This document shows positions 47,326 through 60,300 of a stretch of DNA of 64,000 nt, piece by piece (position 1 is the first letter of the stretch; each line of letters starts with the position of its first letter). The position numbers and the translations under genes were made by a program. This DNA is from Phoronis australis (Eukaryota > Phoronida > Phoronidae). The DNA lies in the NCBI GenBank assembly GCA_002633005.1, contig NMRA01000167.1, positions 196,284-260,283 on the forward strand, written 5' to 3'. The notes under the pieces are model-generated. The model did not search any database and was not told the origin of the DNA. It saw only the letters and a list, made by a program, of their open reading frames with translations.

Positions 47326-48231
47326 GAAGCAGCATGCTGGATGTGCCACCTGTTGAGGTGGGACGGGGAAGCTCAGGACAGTACAAGTGCTTCTGGTGCG
47401 ACCAGACGTTCAAGATGCGTGGTCGACTCATGGATCACATCGACCAGCAACACAAGTCGTCGAAAGAACAGCAGGATAAGGAGGCGTCGGCATCCTTGAA
47501 GCAAAAACTTACTCACTCAGACATGACGCTGCCTGGCGCAGTGAATGGGTGGCCACAGACCACGGGACCTTTCCTGGCTCCCTCTTGGCCACACACGCTA
47601 CCCATACCCGGCTACTTCTTTCCCCAGCTTAATGGGCTGGACTACATGTGCGGTCGAAGCTCGGCATTTCCGACTTCACAGCAGCCCTCTTTCCCTGGTC
47701 CCGTACCTGTGTCTTTAGTCCCAAACTCGAGCCCTATGTCAAATTGTAAGTTCTTTAAACTGGGGGCGTCTCGTACGAGGCTGACATCCTGTCGAATTCG
47801 AGCCAGCGATATTCTGCGAAAACAGAAGCACTCCTGTAGATTTTACTATTTAAAGCTTAGAGACTGTTCCAAGGTGTTCTGTCAGAACCCTGACTTGGTT
47901 CCCTGCTGTTTTAACGGGAACGTTCAGGATGATAGTCCCTCTTTAGTCACAGTGTCAGAGCCTCTTGTGGAGGTGAAAGACTTTTTCCGCCAGCCATTTC
48001 TGCCCGACCCTAGACTTCATGGAATGCCGTGGTTGAGTCCGGGGGCAGGGCGGCGGTCATCCGTCCCTAGTATGCTGCCATTGGAAGTTAGTAAGATAAA
48101 ACAAGAACCATCAGATGACTTGGCTAATTTGGCCGCATTTGCGTCGAGTTCGCGCTATGGACGTCGTGGATCATTTCCGCTGGATTTAAGGAATCCTGGA
48201 AAGACACCGGACTTAAACATGCGACGTTCTC
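47326..48231 (+). CDS. C2H2 zinc-finger protein, later coding exon
   Basis: Acceptor ATTGGCAG restores the phase 1 frame left at 42100, giving GAQ-G-SSMLDVPPVEVG and a third finger with the same C-x2-C-x12-H-x4-H spacing (Cys316, Cys319, His332, His337). After the finger come a Pro-rich stretch and the consensus-like SUMO site IKQEP. The exon probably ends at TTCTC|GTGAGT (48231, phase 1); otherwise a stop follows five codons later at 48246. Within it, 47746-47927 starts GTAAGT and ends TTCAG and encodes a Cys/Arg-rich segment unlike its surroundings, so it may be a facultative intron, although removal would shift the frame. Downstream exons are expected but I could not identify them. Confidence 0.82.
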
Positions 48232-48248
48232 GTGAGTACCCTCTGTAA

Positions 48249-49020
48249 AGTGGCTTAGTTTAACAACATGGTTTGTTTCGTCGCCATTTGTTTAATTTGT
48301 TCAACTGGCAGCAAACGCCGTTATTGTGATGTGGAGTTGAGCAAAAATAGTTTTCCTAGAAAGACTTTGTTTAATTTGATATTGTGCTATCTATATTGAT
48401 TATGTCAAAACGTAATGAAGATTTTGTGCAATTTATTATGAGAATAGTTAATGAACACCGTTCAGTTTATTCTGTTATAGACTTTATAAATACACTGTGT
48501 GTATCTTGATATCAAGAGGTTTCAGCATTTTTGTGTGAGGTATTTTATTAGCGTGTATATTATCCTTGGGCTCTCGTTACCAAATCAATTGCACGTAATG
48601 ATGTGATGTCTGCAAGGAAGAGGCAAAAGTTTTTGTGCTCAACATCAAGCATTCATTGGTTAATGAACGGTCGTAACATAACGTTCACGTGTCGGAGCTT
48701 TTGTCACTTTTATGCTACTGTTGGCTACGGTACGTTACTTTGTGAATTTAAGCCACGATACTGCATGTACTTCGGTAAAACCTCAACAATGTCAGACAGA
48801 ATGTGTGCCAAATTGATGTTTTTTTTCAAAAACGTTGCAAACTCAGAATTTCACTCCACATGATCTGTTTGTTTTTCTGTGTTATGGAACTTAAAAATCC
48901 CAATCATGTATTTGGTTCTACTTATTTTTATGAAAAAATACATTTTGTGTCCTTTAAACTGGTGAGATGTTTCCGTATAGCAAAATGTGTTTCTTGCTTA
49001 TTGTGGCATCACAGTCCTAA
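48249..49020. other. Downstream of zinc-finger exon, no gene seen
   Basis: AT-rich, with no finger or other recognisable coding segment. It may be intron or 3' untranslated sequence of the zinc-finger gene. Confidence 0.35.
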
Positions 49021-49906
49021 AGGTGAAGGCAACCTATTCTCATGTCATTTTTAGCAAAATACGGTTCGTTGATTATCCCAGACATATTTTCCACTTAATT
49101 ACAGCTTTTCATAATTTGATTAATTATTTGTTTCCTCCGGAAGTGACGTTTTAGGGGGCGAAGATTTCGCGCACATTTCTTTTCCCGTAGTCTGACTATA
49201 TGAGCGTTGACGAGTCAGTCATAGATCTACCTCGGTTGTCATAAGTTCAGTCATTGTTTGGTTTTGTTTACGAGTCAGTTGCTGCCTACTGGGATGTACT
49301 CATTATGGCCCAAAGCTTGTAAGCAGCCCTCCTGCGATATTGAGTAGTGGGAGTGAATACAGGGCCCTTTTGACACCCAGTGAAGAGGACAGTTCGTCGT
49401 TCAATGAACAGATCGGTGAGCCACACTTTGATAAGTTTATTATGGACTTGTCTAAAGTATTGGAGCTATTTAGAAGGTGCCAGGTGTGTGGTGAGGGTGT
49501 CACACAACGGGGTGTAAGCAGTTTGTGTTCTCAAGTCACTATCAGTGGGATTGTGTCGTGGACACTCAGCCAAGTGGGACAGTTGTTCCTCTGTCCATGG
49601 AACGATAATGAGTACATCCTGGTACGCAGCAACAGTGTGGCATGTCGACTGACTTGTAAACAAAAGGACACAATGACCGAACTCATCAAAACCGCGAGAT
49701 AGAACAATGACTGACTGGGCAGCTCTCACAGTCAGACTATACGAAAAGAACTAGGCGGGAAGTTCTTGCCTCCCAAAACGTCACTTCCGGAGTAGAGAAC
49801 GAATAATTAAATTACGAAAAACTGTCATTAAGGGGAAAATATGTCTGGGATAACCAACAAACCTTATTTTTGCTAAAACAGACATGAAAAAGGGTTGCGT
49901 TCGCCT
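49021..49906. mobile_element. Kolobok-like DNA transposon, non-autonomous, about 210-bp inverted ends
   Basis: Left AGGTGAAGGCAACCT and right AGGTTGCGTTCGCCT-type ends are inverse to each other, and the match continues about 210 bases inward on each side (49021-49232 and 49697-49906), passing through GATTATCCCAGACATATTTT and CCGGAAGTGACGTTTT. The flanks are CTAA on the left and TTAA on the right, consistent with a TTAA target duplication with one substitution. TTAA targets with such ends are typical of Kolobok elements; piggyBac also uses TTAA but has CCCT ends. Confidence 0.85.
49340..49702 (+). pseudogene. Transposase-derived open frame inside the TTAA element
   Basis: A 120-residue frame beginning near a Ser/Glu-rich MSSGSEYRALLTPSEEDSS and containing FIMDLSKVLELFRRCQVCG, which resembles the Cys-rich segment (hydrophobic helix, then C-x2-C) found near the N-terminus of Kolobok-type transposases. 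The second Cys pair expected after a QxC stretch is not regular and no catalytic domain follows. The frame runs into the right inverted repeat, so this is a remnant or an internally deleted copy. The family assignment is inference from pattern only. Confidence 0.5.
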
Positions 49907-50639
49907 TTAAGTTAGAGCACATCCCGCAGTATAGTGTTACTTTTTATTGACTATTGAAAAATTGCCTCCTATTGCTGAAGACAGTGATTTTACTGGGAAT
50001 GTGGTGTAAGTGAAGTTTTGTATATGGATGAACCTTAGGAGTTGTGAGAGACTCAAACAGTTGTGTCTAGACCGTTTTTTTAAATGGACTACGGCTACCA
50101 ATAAAATCTTAAGAGAATTTGAGATGTGATAATTATGGGAGATTTTTTTACGATACATAGCAGTGTCAGAGGAAGTCCTTACCATTACACGGCCTTCGGC
50201 AGTGACCTCATTAGTAAGAGTACAATGGGTATTCATGCACTGACTGGGGAGATTAGTTTCTCTTGTTCTGCCTTCAATGTGTTTTATTGTCTCCCATGGA
50301 TTCCTGTCTATTTTTAGCCTTGAATGTTTACATATAGGTATTGTGTTCCATTGATCTTTTAAGTGTAAACAAAATCTAGGAAGGGCCTTGATGAGCCTAC
50401 ATCTGGTCTTATTTGATAATAGAGGAAGGCTAGAACTTTCTTAATACAAATCATCATTGTCATGGTGTACATGGGTGCCATTTTATTGTGATATTGTATT
50501 GAGTAAACAGATATGTTCATATTTTTGAAACTGCATGTCAACTTGTTAAGCTGTGCAAAAACGTATCTAGATCAAAACTAGCCAATTACTTCAGTAAAGT
50601 TGGAAAATTTTCACACTGTAGTCGTGTCCGTGCTATGAG
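49907..50639. other. No gene seen
   Basis: AT-rich sequence between the TTAA element and a repeat. Nothing recognisable. Confidence 0.35.
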
Positions 50640-51010
50640 TTTCCCTCACACCTTGCCCCCTGTTCAGCCAAGAATTCATACTACGTAGTCACCCTACAAA
50701 TATGGTGCAAACAAGAGTTCGACAGATATGTACAATATTAGCCAAATGTATTCAGACAAAATTACCCAGAATTCCTGTCAGGACAGATGGCAGAAGCCGA
50801 ATTTATGTTCACAATAGCTTTCCCTCATTATCGAGAATGAAGAGTATTTATAGAAAAATTAGTAGGGTGGTTAAGTCATTTTGTGAATAGAGTTTTGCTA
50901 CCTTGGTAGTTATTATCAGTCAATTTTGCGGTTAATAAAATTAGCCGTCGTGACAGGGAAAACGATATTTTGTCCGATTAGTTTTGTCTTCTGCTGTATG
51001 TAATTGAGCA
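50640..51010 (+). repeat. Interspersed repeat family E, copy 1
   Basis: Matches 57085-57440 in the same orientation: CAGACAAAATTACCCAGAAT, TCGAGAATGAAGAGTA, TTTTGCTACCTTGGTAGTTA and CAGTATTTTGTCC-like ends. Function and class unknown. Confidence 0.65.
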
Positions 51011-53030
51011 AGTGCGGAGATGGTAATTAATTGCACCATGTCTGCAGGTCATTTTCCACATTGTGATTAGTGCTTAGGTGTTGTTAATTGTTACCCACGT
51101 GTCAAGTTAACCCGGTGAGAATGGCCTCTACACTATTGTCGGGTTGTAAAATTTCTCCAGTTTAGGATAGTCTCTAAAGTTTGAGACGCCAAAATTGGAG
51201 CCAAAGCAGCATTTCTGTGATTCTGAAGTTCGAGTCATGGGCTATTTTGACATTCATCATGTCTGAAAAACAGGACACTTCATTTTGTATTTTTTAGTGA
51301 AATCTGAAAATAGACTTCATAATTTGTAATTCATTGAAAATAGGCGACTCAATTTTGTCGTCTGTTTCACAATTCTTGAACTTCGCACGACCAATATTAC
51401 CGTTTTTTAAAATTTGATACAAGATACGACCACAATCACTGTGCCCCAAATTAGACAATTTTTTATGTGTTAAATCCACCGACAACTCGTTGAAGTAACT
51501 CGTGCGTATGGCATTCGTGTAAGGTCAGCCAGATCGTACAAGAGTCAAAAATGCTCGAGAACTTAATAGGGCCCCCTTCTTACGGTAAATTGACTGCATT
51601 TCAATGGGGAACTCAAAATTCGCTAGGTGTTGCTGGCTTAGCGAGGGACCTTCCCATAGAAATATCTAGTTGATTTATTTAACACCAAATGAGTGTAATG
51701 TGTACAATAGAACGCATATAATACAACAGTGCCAATTAGTAAAGATGACTAATCAGGCCAAGGTACAAAAGATAAAAATTACAATCGATACACGACACGA
51801 AAAAGCAATTTCTTATTTTCATCGTCGTTAGCATTCATGCAAATCCTGTGGATCCGTTATCATACGAATACCTAGCATGGTGATAAGTAGTGTTGCGATT
51901 ATTTTATTGGAATGTCAAAATGAGGGACCTTGATTTCATTAAGTGAATATGGTACATTTGAAAACCAGCCTAGTGCACATAGCTGTTCAGGTTCCCTTGA
52001 TTTCACACACATCTCAGCTTTACACTATAGTTGGGTTTCTGTTTGTTAAAGTGGAATTTCGCTCTAGGTTTGTTTGACTCGTGTTTCAAACCTTGCTCGA
52101 CTGTTGAAACATGGTTTCTTCCTACTATGCATTGCTGTGGGGTGTATCTGTCTTTTCTGCAGAAAAGCATTAAGAATTTGTTTTTGAAGGATCAAAATTG
52201 GCCCAGAAATAAATAAAATACTATAAAATCTTGTGGGTTTAGAACACAGTGTGGTGAAACTCTATTTCTTGCAAAAGAAAAGTAACGCCAATAAAATGCG
52301 TTACCTTTTTAAAGATCTACATTACAGCTACCAACAGACAATGATTTGGAGAAATTGTGGGGATTCACAACACTGTTAAAAACTTTTGAAAATGAAAAAT
52401 TACCAATTTTAGCAATTGTTTTCGCCCGAAATTGGTGAGCTTTTACTGTACAAGTTGAGGTGTCCGTTATGGTCACATACAGCAACATAAATCTGCTACA
52501 AGCCTAATGTACGTGGTCCGAGTGAAATCTTTATGGGACAATCATTGGTTCATGCTGGGTATCATCAGCATTTTGCGTAATGTAGCAAAACCACTTGTAG
52601 TGAATTTAGAGTTGCGGTTTGAATGCAGGACAATGAGATACTTGTTTTTGTGTCATGATTTTTGTACATTTTGTCATTAGAATCTTGAAAAATCAAATTA
52701 ATTGCTTATAATAATCAATTCTTTGTAGCGTGTGTTGATGTGGAGAAACTCCAGTCATAAATTTAGTTTGGAGATGCAGTGCTGAATCCCCCCCAGTAGT
52801 CGGACCTTCAAAAGTTGGAGTAAAAACTGGATAAGATTTGAAATTTTATTATAAGTATAAAACAACATTTTTAAAGCAACAATGTCAATCTATGTTTGAA
52901 CTAGTAACACTGACAATATAAAATGTAATTGAGCAAAACATGTAACATTCTCAGACATACAACATACTTGCATTCAACACCAAGTACAAAAAATAACAGT
53001 GTATAGGTCAAATTAACGTTAGCAATAAAC
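51011..53030. other. No gene seen
   Basis: Two kilobases of AT-rich sequence in the convergent interval between the zinc-finger gene and DOLK. No exon or repeat could be assigned. Confidence 0.35.
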
Positions 53031-53033
53031 TTA

Positions 53034-53328
53034 CATGGACATGTTTCTTAGAAACATGAAAAATGCACACTTCAATTGCAACTAAAAACTACCAACAGCA
53101 GAACTCCTATTACTCGGAGATGCGTTGTTCATATCTTAACTTGGACAAAGTTCTGCAGTATGGTAAACTTGGAAGTTGAGCAACAACTCAACACGCATGC
53201 ACGGACATGTTCCTCAGAAACTGATGGAAAATGTACACTTCAGTGGCTACTAAAAACTACAACTCCTATAAGAGATGCATCATTCAGATTTTCACTTGGA
53301 CAAAGTTCTACAGTATGGTTCTAGTTGG
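53034..53328. repeat. Diverged direct duplication, about 140-165 bp apart
   Basis: 53034-53172 and 53199-53328 share GGACATGTTNCTNAGAAAC, GCAACTAAAAACTAC/GGCTACTAAAAACTAC and CTTGGACAAAGTTCTNCAGT. Confidence 0.8.
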
Positions 53329-54216
53329 CGCTTCAGATAAATAGGATTTTGCCTTAATTGGATGAAATCAGTTAGTTCTGTTGAATATGAATTGCAAGTT
53401 TACCGGTCATTTTTCACATTATTGCCCAAAAGTGCATGAGAAAATTGGGCTCGTGCGAAGTTAAACGAGGAATTTCCAAGTTCTCAATACGCAGCTGATT
53501 CAAGTTTGACTCACTCTCACACAATTTTTTCTTGTAATTCATTGCTAAAATAACTTAGATTTAGATAACTCAAATTTTTCCGCCTTTTATTGCCTGATAG
53601 TTTGTATATCTTGCAATTGTTACGAGTTGTTTACCACCTTCAAATAATTTCCAGAGCCTGTCTGCAGAAACAATTTATGAATATTTGCATGAATTACTAC
53701 AAGAATGACCATACGTAATACCCTGACTCGTACTTAGACACGCTAGCCATGACAGCCTCTTCAGCATTTGGACTCCCAAGCATGCAAGCAAACACTAGTG
53801 ACTTTCAACCTATTAATAACAGCTTTGGGTGCTCATTGGCCTGTCATAAAAAACCTTATGTAAGATATAATAAACTGATTAATAATTGCAGACCCAGCAG
53901 TTTGGCCTAAAGGCATAAGAATTCATGGATGCCCTAAGAAATTTAGGGGCCCTAAATGGATCATCATGGAAGCCCTGATCTTAAAATTACTTGTTACCAC
54001 ACAGTGCTATTTAGGTGAATTCGAAATTGCTACAAATCGAACTAATGGTGATGAATGATGTATTTGAAGCGATCAGTGAACTAGAAAGCAAAAACCAAAT
54101 TTACTGTGATTTTCAAAAATGGTACATATGCAACTTTAACAATGTGGTAACATGTGCCTTTAGAGCCATGCAGTGTTAACCATGTGAAGCCCTAACCTGA
54201 GCTGCTGACGGCCTCA

Positions 54217-54347
54217 TCAGAATGCAGCAAGAAGAGCGTACATGACGAACGGCAGCACCAGGTTGTCGATCTGAGTCGTGAAGGCTTCCAGGAGAGATGT
54301 CAATATTGTTGCCATGGCAACAGATACAAAACTATTGTAGTGTACAC
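54217..54347 (-). CDS. DOLK: DOLK last coding exon
   Basis: Acceptor ACTGTTGTAG, phase 1 entry. Encodes VHYNSFVSVAMATILTSLLE and AFTTQIDNLVLPFVMYALLA, ending AF and TGA at 54217-54219. The SLLEA.TTQIDNL(L/V)LP segment is the highly conserved DOLK C-terminus. A possible AATAAA on the minus strand lies near 53586. Confidence 0.94.
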
Positions 54348-57300
54348 CTACAACAGTGATGGTAACAATGATGTCATAAAGGAAGGAAATTCATCATTGG
54401 TCGAGTCTTGGCTGTGTTCCAAAATAACAAAACTTGGAGTATTGCCAAGTTCTGCGCAACAAGTAGAGTAGGGTACACTGTAGTTAAGACAAGTTTGTAA
54501 TTAAAAGTCATGGGCATAGTAATTTGAAAAGGATGCTTTTCACAATCTCACAAACCAATATTGCATGATACGACCGACTACACACTGACAACATGTGGCA
54601 TAATAATTAAGTAATGAAATTTTATATTCTCATGTTTTCATAAATGATACACAATACCAAAATGATACTTTGCCATATCCAACTTGTGTACCATAACTAC
54701 CAACAGGCAATATTCTAAAAAATTATCATTCACGGCAATGTTTGAAGTGCTGGAAAAATGAAAAAAGAGCTATTTTGATGAGATTTCTCCAACATGAGAA
54801 AAGTTTCTGATAGTTGCTTTAATGTAATCAGAATTTTGAAAAATAGAAACATTATGGCAATTTTGGCAATTATTTTGTGCCAAATAAGTGGAGAACTGGG
54901 CTGGTGTACTTGTAAACAAGACATGTATCATGGATCAGCTACAATGCATTCCACACTTTCTGTGTGCGGCACAAGGAAAAGGCACTAAAATTGACAAAGT
55001 ACATAAAAAATCTGTAAAACTAATTTGAAGAATGGTCAAAAGGTAAGCTATTATAATGGGTAATTTATAAGATAATTCGTCAAGCCAAAACATCAATTGC
55101 CAAAGAGAAATGGAATACTGCCCAGCAAACCATACAATGGCCGTTAGTATGTACCCAATTACCTATGCGGATTATCATACATTAACAATATGGCCAAGAT
55201 TTAGTGGTTTCAATTTGTGTGCCAGCTACAATATTGAATAGGATATACAAGGTGTACATCCATCACTTCAGGTGTACATTTGGATTATACTTAACATGGT
55301 TCCAAAACTGATATTATCCAATTGCCCTGGGCTTGTCAGCAGAAAACTCCTGTGGTAAAAATCCAGCAATTTGAAACAAAATAGTCTGCTTTTAAAAGAT
55401 AGAAGAATCATTGTTTTTGGACATGATTTCTTGTGCAAAATTAGGGAACAATTACTGCAAGTTTTAATTCAAAGCTCTTGATTACCATTTTCACAAAATG
55501 TGTTGCTGACAATATAACTTTGATAGCTATATTATCATGCACCATTCTCACCTATCGTCATGGCAATGGCACAAACAAACAGCTGACAAATCATAGCACA
55601 GAGTGTTCCCTCAACGGTTTTATGAGAGTTTGGCCAGCAGGTTGCACCCAACAGGGTACCACCAACAGAGGCTGCCGTGTCCCCAACACCTAGGGCGATC
55701 ACTCCTGATAGCAGCTTCATGTGTACACCTACAGTTAGAATAATAGGACAAATAAAATTTTTCTCAGTTATTTGTACAGTCATGTACCTGAGACCAAAGG
55801 CCTATGCAAATGGCATCAGTACATCCTGATAAAGCGGTGACACAATGAAATAGGCTTTGTCACTCAATAGATGTAGATAAGGTCATAGATGGTGAACAAC
55901 ACTCTTCATTGATCTTCTATGGATTTAATGCAGTGGGATACTTCCAGTGCTTTTTCAGAAATTTATTGCGACCTTCATTCCCCCAAACTGTCTTTGCTAT
56001 GAGGTCGGATATTTGAACTGTTTGGACAAACATTCCGTGAATGAAAGAAATAATTTATTGTGTTTCGTGCCACTCAACTCGGAAATTGAGTCAAGTGAAA
56101 GATGCTTTTGTGCTTGAACAATGCCAACTAGTTATGTGCAGAATGTTTTCTACTAAAATAATTTTCATGAGAGGATTGTCCTCAGCACGTAACCATTCAA
56201 CACCTATAAATTTTTTGCTATCACTCCCACATAATTGTATAACCTGATCAGTAAGCATTTCGCTCAGGCACTGACCTCCATTCACAAAAGTAGGCCAATC
56301 AAGATGCTCAGGTGCCCCGTTTGTTAATTAAATTATAAAAATGCAGATTAAGTTAAATAACCAAATGCTCAGGCACATTCCGCTCTGCTTATCAGAGTTC
56401 GAAATTAAAACAGAACCGGAAACGTAAACATATCATCTGAAACTCCGCGTACTCGTAGTAAAGGTACCCCAACTTGTGAAGAGACGAGCTCATACCCTGA
56501 GTGGAATGGAACTGACTAGACAGTGCTATGTTGGGTAAAACAACACAGAGAAATGCTCAGTTATGTAGGACCCTATCAACAAGTTTTTGCATTCAGCCAA
56601 ATACCTACAAAACTTTGTGATTTAACTTAATGAATATTTTATCATATTCTTGAAAATACAAGACACTGTGGAATTTGATTTTGACTGTTTACCAGACTGT
56701 CACTGTCTGAGTTACATGACCTTGCAATTTTAGTAAAATCTGAAGAAAGGTACAGTCAATAACTTGACCAATTTTCATTTGATATTAACTGTTCGTGATG
56801 AAATCTCAAAAAAGATGTTACAGTCTCGTGCAACTTTTGATTTTTTTATAAAAATCATAAATTTTATTTTTTGATAGCCATCTTGCAAATTATGTGGAAT
56901 GTTACAAAAACAATTTCTAACACCGTTTTAGAGAACAGAGCATAAAGCATAGAATCCGACAGTTTCACATGAATCCAATTTGCCGTTTCCCAGATACGAT
57001 AATCTGAAATTAGCCAAATTTGGAAATTTTCCTACGGTCCTACATGACCTTAAGTCACCTGAACTTCGCGGCTGATAAAGTCTGGTACTAGCTAGTCATA
57101 CTGACCGAGGAAATGACGTAAGTTTTGGAACAAAACAGAGCCACTAAACATCTAGCAATCAAAAACTGTACAGTAAAAGCCAAAAAATAATCAGACAAAA
57201 TGATCCGGAATTCCACGTCACGATGGCTGGGCGGAGCAGAATTCATCGTCGGAGTAGTCTCCCCTGATGACCGAGAATGAAGGGTAATTAACAAGAAAGA

Positions 57301-60300
57301 CAGTAAGGTGGCCAAGACCTTCTCTAATTAGAATTTTGCCCCCATAATAGTTATTGCCAACCATTTTTGCTGTCAACTAAATAAGCAGTCATGACAAGGG
57401 AAACAGTATTTTGTCCATTACTTTTGTCTAGTCCTGTACTCGATTACTTTTGTCTAGTACTGTATGGCAACAGAGCCTAAGACTGTATAGCCTTAAGTGC
57501 CAGACTCACGTCTTAACACTCTGTAGATAAACACTAGGCTTGTAAAAAACCTTTAGAAGAAACTTTCCACTCACCATATGAAGTGTCACCGACACCAAGC
57601 CACAGAGGGAAGGAGAAGCCAGCCAACAAGTAGATAGGGGTCAGCAACAACTGTCCTTGGTCTTGTTTGTCGCGGAATACAGACAGGTGTTGGTCGAGAA
57701 ACTGACCAAGGGGAGGGATGTCCATCACACGGAAACACTGTGAAGAACAAATTAAACAGAGCCCATTAGACTTAGTCATTTCGCATTCACAGTATGAGTT
57801 ACATCCTTCATTTTTCTTATCCAAGTTCTCAAAAACACGTTTACAACCTATCAAATGTATGTAACAATTCTAGGACTCTTTTTTGATTTTGTACCTTTTA
57901 TACAAAAGTTGTTTATATATATAGCATGAACTTTGAATTGTACCATGAAAAAAAATGATGGTGATGGAACGACGTTTTTGTCAAAGGAAAAGAAAGTTTC
58001 TTACCTCTATCATTACAAAAGCCATCAAGGCAACAACTGAAGCTACAGTCATCAGAGAAGTTGAGAATAAAATGCCTGGAACAAAGATTGCTAAAGCGAC
58101 AGCATGGAATAGCTTGCGCACAACTGTGGAGCTCTCAGCTGTGCTACTTGAGTAGAAATAGACGATCAGTAGCGCCACCATGCAGCAAATGACCCAATGC
58201 ACAAGCAGCAACTTCTGAAACGAAGAGAAGATTGCCTTGGGTACGTATCAGGTTTCTACTGTTAATTTAGCCAAAAGCCAACATCGTGAATAGCCAGAGT
58301 GACATAAGACTCAAAACTCAGAAATTGGGTCTTACGATCTACACAGTCAACAATTTCTGAAAAATAATTGAATCTGATTTGATGCAAAAGTGAAAAGTAT
58401 CTAAGAACATGCACGTAACTGCTAGTTGTTGACAGATAATTTCTATAAAATTCTGGACTGTGATGCTCTCACAATTACTTGCTCAAAGACTGTTTCAGCA
58501 ATTTCGAAGTGGAAGGTAGTGTAAGACTACATTTCCGACTTTGGCAACAAGTTTTCTTCTTTCTTCGAGACATGTTTAGTTAAACACGACATTCTATTTG
58601 CAGCCTTAACGGAAAGCTTCCCAAATGGGTCAGATCAATTGCCGCAAGCACACAGCAGTTAGACACTGGTGTTATATTCAAGTCACGCAATTTAAAATAC
58701 CACACAATAACATTGTCCTGTTATTTGTCTCCTTCAAGACATCCTCAGTGACGATCAATCACGTGGTGACCACACGACAATGTATTAAATGAAGAATGCG
58801 ATCATGCACAGAATGACAAGGTATACTCATATCAGTGTTAATTTTTCACCAGGTTCTTTGAATGAGATAAGGAACGATTTGGAGAAAGCTTTGGACTTTC
58901 CCCAATGTCGCCTGGTCAGCCCCGCTGGTTCTATTCACACTGCAGTCTCACTTGGGGGCTAGTCCTCAATAGAGTGATTCTATTCACAAGGTCACATAGT
59001 GAGGGTAATAACTCATTCTGATCAGACCATAAAACAGAAGGTTTGATAGCATCCAGGCTCTGTTTTTCCATCCTTTTTGGGCTGTGAAAACCGAAAGAAA
59101 CCGCTTACAAAATATGAAGAGAGGATTAAAAATTAGACTATGTACACTGGGTTCTTGAAATTTCATTCTTGGCAAGTAACAACGATTTTGTCAACAAAAA
59201 CTCAAGCCTTGAGCTACTGATTGGAATAGTTTCCAGCATGGCACATCAGGTAATAAATATACACACCACTAACTCCCAATAGAAGCTTGGCCTGAAGGAA
59301 TCTGGATAAAACTGGTTCTTCTGAAGGATTCTTTTTAAAAAGGACATGTTCACAACATGTAGTTCCCCATATTATGCTCATACTTTGAACAATCATACTC
59401 AGTTTTCGATTAATACTATTAATACATAACAATTATCGTAACAATACACAACAAGCTTTTAGTGGTCTCATCGAGTTGTACAATATATTATGCCACTACT
59501 GTCACTATGCCCTTTGGAGTCCAAACTTTAATTACTATGAGAATTATTGAAACAAGATTTTAACCACGAACACATAGGTCTCGTAGTTTCAGTAAGGTCA
59601 ATTTCACTGTTGAGTTGAAGTGCTATATAACCAATGCTTTGTTTGCCCTTTAATAGTGATTTTCTCAATTATATCTCTGACTCAACGTTATTGAATAGAT
59701 TGGTGCCTCCAATAACAATTTTCTGATCTTTGGGAAAGACAAAAGAAGCGCATCAAATGATGGTTGAGTATGAAGTTGGATACTGACACAGAAAATAATG
59801 ATTCACTGTGTTGTTCCTATAGTAAGTGCAAGTCAACTTCTCGTGCTCTGACATAAAATGTACTGTGAAAGTAGGGGAGTCAAGTCTAACCCTTAGTGAC
59901 ACTTGACGATTCATAGCCTTTGGAGAACGTGCCATCAGATTACTGTATAGACTGACCATACTCACGTTCTCATATGACTGCCAACATAATCCGAGTATCC
60001 AACCAACAGTGGACTGTGTGACAGGCAGACAGCACCCCAATACCAAGGTTAAGCCGACAGATGGGTACAGTACATGGACGCCAACATTCGATGTGTGAAG
60101 ACAACACACTATCACCAATAGGACTGCACACGAGCACAGCATGAACTGAAGCAAAAGGTGAATATACAAAAGTCACAAGGATACTGACCTTGTACGATTT
60201 CTACAATAGTATGAAAGCCATGTGATAAGATCTCAATGAAGACAAGTATGTCACAATGGTTGTTTCAAAAGATGTTTACGTTAAATTTTCATGTTTCAAA

